47,730 nucleotides of DNA, taken from Candidatus Rokubacteria bacterium 13_1_40CM_69_27 (GTDB taxonomy: Bacteria > Methylomirabilota > Methylomirabilia > Rokubacteriales > CSP1-6). Positions 17,613 through 25,206 of this stretch are shown piece by piece. Position 1 is the stretch's first letter. Every line of letters starts with the position of its first letter. The notes under the pieces are model-generated. The model searched no databases. It saw nothing but the letters and a program-made list of their open reading frames with translations, and was not told the origin of the DNA. The stretch is taken from NCBI GenBank assembly GCA_001917535.1, contig MNEF01000001.1:1-47730 (forward strand), in the 5' to 3' direction. A program made the position numbers and the translations under genes.

Positions 17613-17627
17613 CGGGAAATTTTCCCG
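17613..17627. promoter_or_regulatory. Palindrome upstream of the response regulator
   Basis: CGGGAAA-T-TTTCCCG is a perfect 7+1+7 inverted repeat ~55 bp upstream of the regulator start, in a locally AT-richer stretch. It is a candidate operator, possibly autoregulatory. Confidence 0.45.
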
Positions 17628-17704
17628 GGTGCATGCGGAGAACTTCCCTGGACGAAGCGACCGGTGCCCGAGGTTCGCGGCGGGGCGTCCCCGGGGGACC
17701 GGCA

Positions 17705-17947
17705 TTACCAGCGGATCAGCGCGGCTCCCCAGGAGAAGCCGCTGCCGAACGCCGCCAGCAGGACGAGGTCGCCCTCGCGGATGAAGCCAGCCGTGACCGC
17801 CTCGTGGAGCGCGATCGGCACCGAGGCGGCGGCGGTGTTGCCGTAGCGGTCGACGTTGTTGTAGCAGCGCTCGGGCGGGATCCCCAGCCCCTGGGTCACC
17901 GCCTCCAGGATGCGGAGATTCGCTTGGTGGAAGACGAAGCGGTCCGT
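17705..17947 (-). pseudogene. 3' remnant of a ketoacyl-ACP synthase III (FabH) gene
   Basis: About 80 residues that match only the C-terminal quarter of FabH: the catalytic His block (FVFHQANLRILEAV), the Asn segment (NNVDRYGNTAAASVPIAL) and the terminal FGSGFSWGAALIRW. The catalytic Cys half (~250 residues) is absent. The similarity begins directly after the stop codon of the enoyl-CoA hydratase gene and in the same frame, so nothing drives its own translation except a GTG or an internal ATG (17899). It is interpreted as a deletion or recombination scar; a misassembly is the alternative. Confidence 0.85.
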
Positions 17948-18733
17948 TCATCGCCCGGTGAAGCGCGGCGGACGCTTGTCGAAGAAGGCGCCCAGCCCCT
18001 CCTGGTGGTCCTCGCTGGTGATCGCGATGGCCTGGGAGAAGGCTTCCAGGTCCAACGCGGAGGGCAGGTCGGATGCTGTCGCCCGGTTCACCAGATGCTT
18101 GGCCAGCCGGAGCGCCAGCGGGGGTCCGGCCGCGATCCGCTCGGCCAGCGCACGCGTGGTCGCGTCGAGCTCGGCGGCCGGGACGATACGGTTGACGAGA
18201 CCGAGGCGGTGCGCCTCGGCGGCGTCGATCACCTCGGCCGTGAAGATCAGCTCCTTGGCCCGGGCCAGGCCGACCAGGCGCGGCAGCAGCCAGGTGCCCC
18301 CGCCGTCGGGCACCAGCCCGATCTTCCCGAACACCTCGCCGAATCGCGCCCGATCGGAGGCCACGACCAGGTCGCAACAGAGCGCCAGGTTGCAGCCCGC
18401 GCCCACCGCGAAGCCGTCGACCATGGCGATGGTCGGACGCGGGAAGTCTACCAGGCGGAGCACCAGCCGGTTCAAGAGCGCCACCCGGGCGCGCCCTTCG
18501 GCGGCCGTGTGGCGCCGGTCGCGCATGAGCTTGACGTCGCCGCCCGCGCAGAAGTGCCCCCCGGCCCCGGTGAGGACCACCACCCGCGCCTCCGGGTCGG
18601 CCTCGATCTCGTCGAGGGCCGTGACGAGCTCGCGGCGCATCGCCACGTCCAGGGCGTTGCGGGCGTCCGGACGGTTCAGCGTGATGGTCGCGATCGGCCC
18701 GGACCGCTCGCTGAGCAGCGTGGCGTAACCCAT
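17948..18733 (-). CDS. Enoyl-CoA hydratase/isomerase family protein, PaaG-like
   Basis: Crotonase fold, 261 residues, full length. Oxyanion-hole segments HFCAGGDV (~60-67) and GFAVGAGCNLAL (~108-119) are present. The general-base region reads IGLVPDGGGTWLLPRLVG with Asp143, the pattern seen in PaaG-type epoxyphenylacetyl-CoA isomerases, whereas ordinary hydratases have Glu there. It probably isomerises or hydrates an unsaturated acyl-CoA in aromatic or fatty-acid catabolism. Ribosome site GGAGGA before the ATG. It follows the cysteine hydrolase and MFS genes on the minus strand, probably one operon. Exact substrate unknown. Confidence 0.9.
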   Translation of the reverse strand: MGYATLLSERSGPIATITLNRPDARNALDVAMRRELVTALDEIEADPEARVVVLTGAGGHFCAGGDVKLMRDRRHTAAEGRARVALLNRLVLRLVDFPRPTIAMVDGFAVGAGCNLALCCDLVVASDRARFGEVFGKIGLVPDGGGTWLLPRLVGLARAKELIFTAEVIDAAEAHRLGLVNRIVPAAELDATTRALAERIAAGPPLALRLAKHLVNRATASDLPSALDLEAFSQAIAITSEDHQEGLGAFFDKRPPRFTGR

Positions 18734-18757
18734 CGCGTCCTCCTTCAGGCTCTCCGA

Positions 18758-19318
18758 TCAGCCCGTGACGTCGGCCGCGCGTTTGATCTCGGCGAGGAAC
18801 CCGCTCAGGCTGCCAAGATGCGTGCGGTGGACCTGGTCGTGCGGGACGACCTGACCGTCCGGCCCCCGCACGTCCATCGCGGCGGTGGCGTCGGCCAGCA
18901 CGGTCACCTGGAAGCCGCGGTGCGCGGCTTCGCGGGTGGTGGTGTCGACGCACATCTGGGTCATGAAGCCGGTCACGATCAGCCGCTCGACGCCGCGCTC
19001 GCGGAGCGCCTGCTCGAGCGGTGTGCTCGTGAACGAGCCCGGCAGGTGCTTCGTGATCACCGGCTCGCCGGCCACCGGCGTCGCGTCCGGGTGGATCGCC
19101 AGCGCGGGGCTCCCCGGCGCGAAGATCGTGGCGCCGGGCCGGTAGCTCTCGTGCACGATGTGGAACACGGGCAGCTCACGCCTCCGCGCCCACTCCAGCA
19201 CGCGCGCGATCTGCTTCACCGCACGCGGACCGTCGGGGAGCACCATGCGGCCGACGGGCGCGAAGTACTCCTGCTGGGCATCGATGACGATCACCGCGGT
19301 CTTCTCTGGCGTAGCCAT
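18758..19318 (-). CDS. Isochorismatase-like cysteine hydrolase
   Basis: 186 residues with the full catalytic triad of the family: Asp13 (VIVIDAQQEY), Lys90 (VITKHLPGSF) and Cys123 (TGFMTQMCVDTTTREA), plus the cis-peptide region before Cys. Members hydrolyse amides or vinyl ethers (nicotinamidase, biuret hydrolase, isochorismatase); the substrate cannot be told. It begins 2 bp after the MFS transporter stop, so the two are coupled, suggesting the transporter imports its substrate or exports its product. Confidence 0.9.
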   Translation of the reverse strand: MATPEKTAVIVIDAQQEYFAPVGRMVLPDGPRAVKQIARVLEWARRRELPVFHIVHESYRPGATIFAPGSPALAIHPDATPVAGEPVITKHLPGSFTSTPLEQALRERGVERLIVTGFMTQMCVDTTTREAAHRGFQVTVLADATAAMDVRGPDGQVVPHDQVHRTHLGSLSGFLAEIKRAADVTG

Positions 19319-19320
19319 GG

Positions 19321-20577
19321 TCAGCGTCCTCCCGCCACCGGGCTGAGCGTGGGCAGGGCCCGCGAGCGTTCATCGATCGTGAGGCTCACCAGGCAAGCGG
19401 CGGCGAGGATCGCGCCCCCCCCGGCGAAGGCGGCGCCGTACCCTCCGGTCAGCTCGAAGAGGAACCCACCCAGCCACGAGCCCACCGCGGCACCCGTCTG
19501 GTGGACGAGGAACATCGTGCCGAACACCGAGCCGACCGAGTAGCGTCCGAAGATGTTCGCGGTGAGCGCGGAGGTCATCGCGAAGGTGCCACCCATGCTG
19601 GCGCCTCCCAGGGCGGCCACCAGGAGCAACGCCGCCGCGTGATCGTGGACCAGGAAGAGCCCCACGAAGGCGAGCGCGCGCCCGCCGTAGATCCACACGA
19701 GGACCGGGCGGCAGCCGAAGCGGTCGGCGACGGCGCCCAGCGCCACCGCGAAGCCGATGCCGGTGGCACCGAGCAGCCCCAGCGCCCCCGACGCCAGCAT
19801 GGGAGGGTAGCCGTGGTCGGTCAGCATGGGCACGCCGTGGGCAGCGAGCAGGCTCATCGTGAAGCCGCAGGTCGAGAGCGGTCCAGCCAGCTGCCAGAAG
19901 GAGGCAGTCTGCACAGCCTCGCTCACGTTGGTGCGCTCGGGCCCGGGGTGGGAGGCGGCGCGATCGGCCGGCCATCCGTCCGGCACCAGCCCCATCGACT
20001 CCGGTGAGTCGCGCACAATGAAGACGGTCAGCGGAATCATGACCAGGAACAGCGCGAGCCCCATCACTCCGTACGTCGCCCGCCAACCGATCGTCAGAAT
20101 CAGCCACATCACGACCGGGACGAGCAGGCTCATTCCCGCCATCGAGGCGCCGCCCAGGATCGAGAGCGCGGTGGCCCGCCGGTGCCAGAACCACCGGGCC
20201 ACCACCGCCGAGGCGACGACGGGACCGGTGGCGGCCAGGCCGAGCGCCAGGCACACCCCGTAGATCAGGTAGAGCTGCCACAGGCGCGTCACCAGCCCGG
20301 TAGCGGCGGCGGACGCGGCGAGCACGAGCGTGCCGGCGATCGTCACCGGACGGGCGCCGGTGCGATCGACGAGCCAGCCCACCAGCGGGACGAAGGCGCC
20401 GTAGAGAAACAGTCCTACGGCGACGGCCAGCGAGAAGCTGGCGCGATCGAGCCCCAGCTCGGCCACGATCGGCTTGAGGAACGGACCGATGGTGAAGCGC
20501 ACCCCGGTGGAGATGAAGACCATCGCGGCGAAGGCGAGCGTGACCCACCAGCCGAAGAAGATGCGCGAGGGCGGCAT
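19321..20577 (-). CDS. Major facilitator superfamily transporter (OFA/monocarboxylate-like)
   Basis: About 418 residues with twelve hydrophobic segments. Start FFGWWVTLAFAAMVFISTGVR resembles oxalate/formate antiporter and monocarboxylate porter relatives. The loop 2-3 motif GWLVDRTGARP and the second-half counterpart ADRFGCRPVLVW are present. ATG at 20575-20577 is chosen; an in-frame GTG at 20595 lies inside a TATAGT -10 box and is therefore unlikely. First gene of the minus-strand set with the cysteine hydrolase and enoyl-CoA hydratase; a small carboxylate or amide is a plausible cargo. Confidence 0.88.
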   Translation of the reverse strand: MPPSRIFFGWWVTLAFAAMVFISTGVRFTIGPFLKPIVAELGLDRASFSLAVAVGLFLYGAFVPLVGWLVDRTGARPVTIAGTLVLAASAAATGLVTRLWQLYLIYGVCLALGLAATGPVVASAVVARWFWHRRATALSILGGASMAGMSLLVPVVMWLILTIGWRATYGVMGLALFLVMIPLTVFIVRDSPESMGLVPDGWPADRAASHPGPERTNVSEAVQTASFWQLAGPLSTCGFTMSLLAAHGVPMLTDHGYPPMLASGALGLLGATGIGFAVALGAVADRFGCRPVLVWIYGGRALAFVGLFLVHDHAAALLLVAALGGASMGGTFAMTSALTANIFGRYSVGSVFGTMFLVHQTGAAVGSWLGGFLFELTGGYGAAFAGGGAILAAACLVSLTIDERSRALPTLSPVAGGR

Positions 20578-20593
20578 CGACGTTTCACGCGCC

Positions 20594-20623
20594 ACTATAG
20601 CCGACGAACCCGCGTGTTACAAT
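20594..20623. promoter_or_regulatory. Divergent promoter region between the MFS and btpA-like genes
   Basis: Minus strand: TATAGT at 20594-20599, ~16 nt before the MFS ATG. Plus strand: extended -10 TGT-TACAAT (hexamer 20618-20623), 11 nt before the btpA ATG. Confidence 0.55.
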
Positions 20624-20634
20624 CCACCACCCGG

Positions 20635-21417
20635 ATGCGACTCGAGCGCACGCTCATCGGCATGGTGCACGTGCCCCCGCTGCCGGGCAGCCCGCGCTGG
20701 GAGGGGTCGATGCCGCGCGTGACGGCGCTGGCTCTCGCCGACGCGCGCGCCCTCCTCGACGGTGGCATGGACGCGCTCCTCGTGGAGAATCACGGCGACG
20801 TCCCCTTCACGGCCGGTCGCGTCGAGTCCGCCACCATCGCCGCCATGGCGGTCGTGGTGGCCGAGATCCGCCGCGCCCTGCCGGACGTTCCGCTCGGCGT
20901 CAACGTGCTCAAGAACGATGCGCGGGCGGCGTTGGCCATCGCCTGCGCGGCCGGCGCGCAGTTCATCCGCGTCAACGTCCACGCCGGCGCGGTGGTGGCC
21001 GATCAGGGCATCGTCCAGTCCGATGCCTACCACACCCTGCGCGACCGACGGCTGCTCGACGCCGACGTCCAGCTCTTCGCCGACGTCCAGGGTAAGCACG
21101 CCGTGCCGCTGGCCGCCGTCGAGCTGGAGCAGGAGGCGCGCGATCTCGTTCACCGCGGCCTGGCCGACGCGCTGGTCGTCTCGGGCAAGGCCACCGGCGA
21201 GGCCACGCCCATCGCCGACGTCAAGCGCGTGCGGAGCGTCGTCCCCGCCGTCCCGCTGCTGGTCGGCAGCGGCGTCACCGCCGACACCGTGTCGGAGCTC
21301 CTGTCGGTCGCCGACGGGGTCATCGTCGGCACGTTCGTCAAGCGCGACGGCGACGTGCGACAGCCGGTGGACCCCGAACGCGTGCGGAGACTGGTCGCCG
21401 TAGCCCGTGGCCGCTAG
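20635..21417 (+). CDS. BtpA-family TIM-barrel protein
   Basis: 260 residues matching PF03437 throughout: N-terminal IGMVHVPPLPGSPRW, LLVENHGDVPF, GVNVLKNDARAALAIA, FIRVNVHAG, ADALVVSGKATGEATP and the terminal phosphate-type loop LLVGSGVTADTV...GVIVGTFVKRDG. BtpA was named for photosystem I biogenesis in cyanobacteria, but the family is widespread in non-phototrophs, where a sugar-phosphate or nucleotide-type TIM-barrel function is supposed. Nothing else here suggests phototrophy. The stop overlaps the GTG of the following GH3 lipoprotein, so the pair is probably cotranslated. Confidence 0.88.
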   Translation: MRLERTLIGMVHVPPLPGSPRWEGSMPRVTALALADARALLDGGMDALLVENHGDVPFTAGRVESATIAAMAVVVAEIRRALPDVPLGVNVLKNDARAALAIACAAGAQFIRVNVHAGAVVADQGIVQSDAYHTLRDRRLLDADVQLFADVQGKHAVPLAAVELEQEARDLVHRGLADALVVSGKATGEATPIADVKRVRSVVPAVPLLVGSGVTADTVSELLSVADGVIVGTFVKRDGDVRQPVDPERVRRLVAVARGR

Positions 21418-22537
21418 CGCCGCCCACCGCCGCTTCGCCGTCCTGCTGCTGGCGGCTCTGATGGCGGCGAGCAGCTGTCGTACGTTCGTCCCCGCCGACC
21501 CCGTGCGGGTGGCCGAGCTGTCGCCGGCCCTCGGTCAGCTTCTCCTGGCCGGGTTCACCGGCGCCGAGGCGGACGACAATGCCGAGCTGGAGCACCTGCT
21601 CTGCCAGGCGCGCGTCGGCGGCGTCGTGCTCTTCGCACGCAACATCATCGACGCGCCCCAGGTGGCGCGGCTGACGGCGCGCCTCCGGGAGCGGGCCCTG
21701 GCCTGCGCCAGCCGCCCGCCGCTGGTGGCCGTCGACGCCGAGGGGGGGCAGGTGATGCGGCTCGGCCCCTCCACCGGCTACACGCCGACGCTGTCGGCCG
21801 AGGAGCTGGGCGCGGCGAACGACGTGACGGTGACCGAGCTGGAGGCGCGCCGCATCGGCGCCATGCTCCGCGCCGCCGGCATCAACTGGAACCTCGCCCC
21901 CGTGGTGGACGTCGGCTACAACCCGGCCAACCCTGTCATCGTCGGCGTCGGTCGCAGCTTCGGCGCCGACCCCGCCCTCGTCACCGATCAGGCGCGCGCG
22001 TTCATCCGCGGCATGCGGGAGGCGGGCGTGTTGACGGCCCTCAAGCACTTTCCCGGCCACGGCTCGAGCTTCGCCGACTCGCACCGGGGCTTCGTGGACG
22101 TCACCGAGACCGCCCGTCCCGACGTGGAGCTCCAGCCCTACCGCACGCTGATCGCCGAGCGCCTCGCCGACAGCGTCATGACGGCGCACGTCTTCAACCG
22201 CCACCTCGATCGCCGCTATCCGGCCACGCTCTCCCCCGCCACGGTGACGGGGCTGCTCCGGGGTGACCTGGGCTTCGACGGCCCGGTGGTGACCGACGAT
22301 TTGAGGATGGGCGCCATCGAGCAGCACTACGGCCTGGACGAGGCGGCGGTGCTGGCCCTGGGCGCGGGCGCCGACATGCTCATGATCGCCGATGACCGTC
22401 TACCCGACGGGCGCTCGGCCGCGGACATCGTCCTGGCCGCGCTCCGTCAGGCGCTGGCCGAGGGCCGGCTCGACCTCGAGCGGGTCGCGGCCGCGCTCGG
22501 CCGGGTGGAAACGCTCAAGGCGCGGATCGCCCGCTGA
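21407..22537 (+). CDS. Glycoside hydrolase family 3 (NagZ-like beta-N-acetylhexosaminidase), lipoprotein
   Basis: 376 residues from a GTG overlapping the btpA-like stop. A lipoprotein signal with lipobox AASSC (Cys24) targets it to the envelope. The GH3 barrel shows VALDAEGG-like VAVDAEGGQV, NWNLAPVVDVGYNP, the catalytic His loop KHFPGHGSSFADSH that marks NagZ-type enzymes, and the nucleophile Asp in VVTDDLRMGAI. It probably removes GlcNAc from muropeptides or chitin fragments outside the inner membrane; cytoplasmic NagZ normally lacks a lipobox, so this is a periplasmic variant. Confidence 0.9.
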   Translation: MAASAAHRRFAVLLLAALMAASSCRTFVPADPVRVAELSPALGQLLLAGFTGAEADDNAELEHLLCQARVGGVVLFARNIIDAPQVARLTARLRERALACASRPPLVAVDAEGGQVMRLGPSTGYTPTLSAEELGAANDVTVTELEARRIGAMLRAAGINWNLAPVVDVGYNPANPVIVGVGRSFGADPALVTDQARAFIRGMREAGVLTALKHFPGHGSSFADSHRGFVDVTETARPDVELQPYRTLIAERLADSVMTAHVFNRHLDRRYPATLSPATVTGLLRGDLGFDGPVVTDDLRMGAIEQHYGLDEAAVLALGAGADMLMIADDRLPDGRSAADIVLAALRQALAEGRLDLERVAAALGRVETLKARIAR

Positions 22538-22570
22538 GGCGTTCCGCCCAGCAGGCGCCGCGCCGATTCT

Positions 22571-23175
22571 TCACCCCATCACCCAGCCGCCGCTCGGATG
22601 GAGCACCTGGCCGGTGGTGAGGTAGCCCGCCTCCTCCGCGGCCAGGAACACGGCGCAGTAGGCCACGTCCTCCAGGTTGCCCAGCCGGCCCACGGGCAGC
22701 TCCCGGGGCCGGCGCTCCCGGTATTCCGGCGTCATGACCTCCCGGCTCATGTCCGTCTCGATGCCACCCGGCGCGATGGCGTTCACGGTGATGCCGTAGG
22801 AGCCGAACTCGTTGGCGGTGGCCCGCGTGAAGCTCTCCACGGCGCCCTTGGTGGCGGCGTAGGCGGCGAAGCCGCCGCTCCCGAGCGCGCGCCGGGCGAG
22901 TTGGGAGGAGAGGTTGACGATCCGGCCGTAGCGGCGCGCCATCATCGCCGGCAGCGCGTGGCGCGTGCAGAGCAGGGTGCCAGTGACGTTGATCGCAAAC
23001 ATCTCGTCGTACCTCGCCACCGGGATCTCCAGAAACGAGCCGTGCACCATCACCCCGGCGTTGTTGACCAGGATGTCGAGGCGGTCGAAGCGCGCGAGGG
23101 TGGCGTCGACGAGGCCACGCACCTCGTTCTCACGGGCGACGTCCGCCTTGAGGGCGACGGCCAGGCGCTCATCCC
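22571..23175 (-). pseudogene. 5'-truncated short-chain dehydrogenase/reductase
   Basis: About 200 residues match the SDR family from the region before ILVNNAG onward: NNAGVMVHGS, catalytic Ser (VNLSSQLARR), Tyr-x3-Lys (YAATKGAVE), IAPGGIETDM and the terminal TTGQVLHPSGGW. The N-terminal Rossmann strand with TGxxxGIG (first ~50 residues) is missing. Upstream the frame reads into sequence of another gene (polysaccharide deacetylase start) at ~23170. Without the cofactor loop it should not fold normally. It is likely a deletion scar, or an assembly join. Confidence 0.8.
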
Positions 23176-23298
23176 CATGTGCAGCGGACGCTCGGCCAAG
23201 GCCGGGTCGCGGTGGATCCACGGGCTCTCGCCGTCCAGGTCGAACGTGATCGTCACCGCACACCGAGCGCCCTTCGGCCATGTGATCGCTCGTTCCAT
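23167..23298 (-). pseudogene. 5' remnant of a polysaccharide deacetylase gene
   Basis: The first ~44 residues (MERAITWPKGARCAVTITFD and on through GESPW...RDPALAERPLH) match the N-terminus of NodB-type polysaccharide deacetylases, with the first metal-ligand region TFDLDGE. Similarity then stops abruptly where the SDR fragment begins in another frame. The rest of the ~280-residue enzyme is absent. Together with the SDR fragment it marks one breakpoint near 23170. Confidence 0.7.
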
Positions 23299-23347
23299 GA
23301 CGGCCCCCTGCTCAGACGAGAATCGCCTTCACGGCCGCACCATCCTA

Positions 23348-24262
23348 TCACCTGGCGACAAGGCGCTCGACCTCTCCACGCGAGGGCAGCGAGGCCTGAG
23401 CGCCCCGGCGCGTACAGGTCAGCGCCGCGGCCGCGTTGGCGAAGGCCAGGGCCTCACGCAACTCGCGACCTTCGCCCAGCGCGACGGCCAGAGCCCCGTT
23501 GAAGGCGTCGCCGGCCGCGGTGGTGTCGACGGCGGTCACGGCCAGGGCCGGCACCGGCAGCGCGCCGCTGGCCGTGCAGGCCAGCACGCCGTCGGCGCCG
23601 AGGGTGACGAGCACGGCGCCCACCCCGCGCGCGCGGAGGGCCTCCCCCGCCCGGGCGGCCTCGGCCCGGCTGCCGACGGTGACGCCGCTCAGGCGCTCGG
23701 CCTCCCCCGCGTTCGGCGTGAGGTAATCGACCAGCGCCCAGCACTCGAGGGCCGTCTCGGGGACGGGGGCCGGGTTGAGTACCGTGATCGCGCGCCGGCG
23801 CTGCGCCTCGTCGAGCGCCCACGTCACCGTTGGCGGTGGCGTCTCCAGTTGGCAGACGACCACGTCGGCCCAGACGAAGTCTTCCGCGCGCCCGCTGACG
23901 CCCTCGACGGTGAGGAGCCGGTTGGCCCCCGGAGCCACGGCGATCTGATTGCGTCCTTCGGCGTCCACCACGATGAGCGCGGTGCCGGTGGCGGCCGCGC
24001 TGGTGGCGCTGACGCCGGCGACGTCGATGCCCTCGCGCAGGAGCGCCTCGCGGATGGCGCGCCCCGACGCGTCGTCGCCGACGCAGGCGATGAACTTCAC
24101 CTCGGCGCCCAAGCGCCGGGCCGCCACCGCCTGGTTGGCGCCCTTACCGCCGTGATTGACGAGCAGGGTACCGCCCGAGACCGTCTCCCCCGGGCGGGGC
24201 AGCCGCGCCACCGCCACGGTGAAGTCGACGTTGGCGGAGCCGATCACGAGGATCCGGGACAC
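23348..24262 (-). CDS. rbsK: Ribokinase (PfkB family)
   Basis: Phosphorylates ribose to ribose 5-phosphate. 304 residues from the GTG at 24262, which overlaps the nucleoside hydrolase stop by 19 nt. Signatures: GSANVDF (substrate Asp), HGGKGANQAVAARRLG, NPAPVPE, TLGADGV, and the anion hole and catalytic base DTTAAGDAFNG (Asp252). Coupling to the nucleoside hydrolase indicates use of ribose released from nucleosides. Its 3' side is followed by the deacetylase/SDR scar. Confidence 0.93.
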   Translation of the reverse strand: MSRILVIGSANVDFTVAVARLPRPGETVSGGTLLVNHGGKGANQAVAARRLGAEVKFIACVGDDASGRAIREALLREGIDVAGVSATSAAATGTALIVVDAEGRNQIAVAPGANRLLTVEGVSGRAEDFVWADVVVCQLETPPPTVTWALDEAQRRRAITVLNPAPVPETALECWALVDYLTPNAGEAERLSGVTVGSRAEAARAGEALRARGVGAVLVTLGADGVLACTASGALPVPALAVTAVDTTAAGDAFNGALAVALGEGRELREALAFANAAAALTCTRRGAQASLPSRGEVERLVAR

Positions 24263-25143
24263 AATCGCTCGAGAAACGTCGCCAGAAAGCGCGCGCGATC
24301 CACCCGGCGCGCCACACGACAGTTGGACGCGCCGGCCGCCCGCCGCGTGGCGCCGTCCGCCCCGATCTCGAGCCGGGCCTCTTCCCACTCGACGAGCGTC
24401 GGATCCGCAGCGGCGGCCACGGCCAGCGGGTCGTGGAGGTACATCGTGCCGCCATCCAGCCGGAAGGCGCGTCGGGTGAAGGCGGCGATGCGCGAGGCCA
24501 GCGGCCCCGGCGTCTTGGCCAGGGCCGCCTCGAGGTCGGCGCGGGCGAGCGTCGCCTGGCGGGTCGCGTCGAGCGGGACCAGGTCGATGGGCAGATCGGC
24601 GCTGAAGACGCGGGCGGCGGCCTCGGGGTCGACGTGCATGTTGAACTCCGCGGCCGGCGTCACGTTGCCGGGAACGTCCACGGCGCCACCCATCACGACG
24701 ATCCGACCGATCCCGGCCAGGGCGGCGCCGCCGGCGGCCAGCGCGAGCGCCAGATTGGTCAGAGGACCCAGCGCCACCAGCGTGAGCCGCTCGCCGAGCC
24801 GTCGGGTCGTCTCGGCGATGAGGGCGGCCGCGCCCTGACTTGCCGGCGCCAGGATGACCGGGGGCCAGTCGTCGAGGTCGCCAAGACCGTCCTCGCCGTG
24901 ATACCGCGCCGCCGTTTGGAGCGGGCGGGCCAGCGGCCCGGCCGCGCCCACCGCCACGGTGGGCGGCGGCTGGGGCCGTCGCAACGCCAGCAGACGGAAG
25001 ACGTTGGTGGTCCCACGCTCCACGGCGACGTTACCGGCGACGGTGGTGATCGCCTCGACCTCGACTCCGGGCGAGCCCCAGGCCAGGAGCAACGCGAGGG
25101 CGTCGTCGATCCCGGGGTCGGTGTCGATGAGGACGGTAGTCAT
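24244..25143 (-). CDS. Inosine/uridine-preferring nucleoside hydrolase
   Basis: Hydrolyses the N-glycosidic bond of nucleosides to base plus ribose. 299 residues with the calcium-binding N-terminal DTDPGIDDALAL (Asp9, Asp13, Asp14), the VMGGAVDVPGN...AEFNMHVDPEAA block and the His237-Asp238 pair in YLHDPLAV. It overlaps ribokinase, forming a salvage pair. The promoter region is shared with the divergent selenoprotein gene: TATAAG on the minus strand at 25170-25175. Base preference cannot be read. Confidence 0.93.
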   Translation of the reverse strand: MTTVLIDTDPGIDDALALLLAWGSPGVEVEAITTVAGNVAVERGTTNVFRLLALRRPQPPPTVAVGAAGPLARPLQTAARYHGEDGLGDLDDWPPVILAPASQGAAALIAETTRRLGERLTLVALGPLTNLALALAAGGAALAGIGRIVVMGGAVDVPGNVTPAAEFNMHVDPEAAARVFSADLPIDLVPLDATRQATLARADLEAALAKTPGPLASRIAAFTRRAFRLDGGTMYLHDPLAVAAAADPTLVEWEEARLEIGADGATRRAAGASNCRVARRVDRARFLATFLERLCPGSS

Positions 25144-25169
25144 GGAATCCCTGTCCGCTGGCCGGGCAT

Positions 25170-25179
25170 CTTATACAAT
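25170..25179. promoter_or_regulatory. Overlapping divergent -10 elements (nucleoside hydrolase / selenoprotein)
   Basis: TTATACAAT on the plus strand (hexamer TACAAT at 25174-25179) and TATAAG on the minus strand (25170-25175) share the same AT-rich 10 bp in a GC-rich context. Transcription in the two directions may exclude each other. Confidence 0.5.
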
Positions 25180-25206
25180 AGCTTCACCTGGGGAGGGGGG
25201 ACACGA

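Noticed and set aside
20635-21417. BtpA as evidence of phototrophy
   Set aside because: The family is common in non-phototrophs and no pigment or reaction-centre gene is present.
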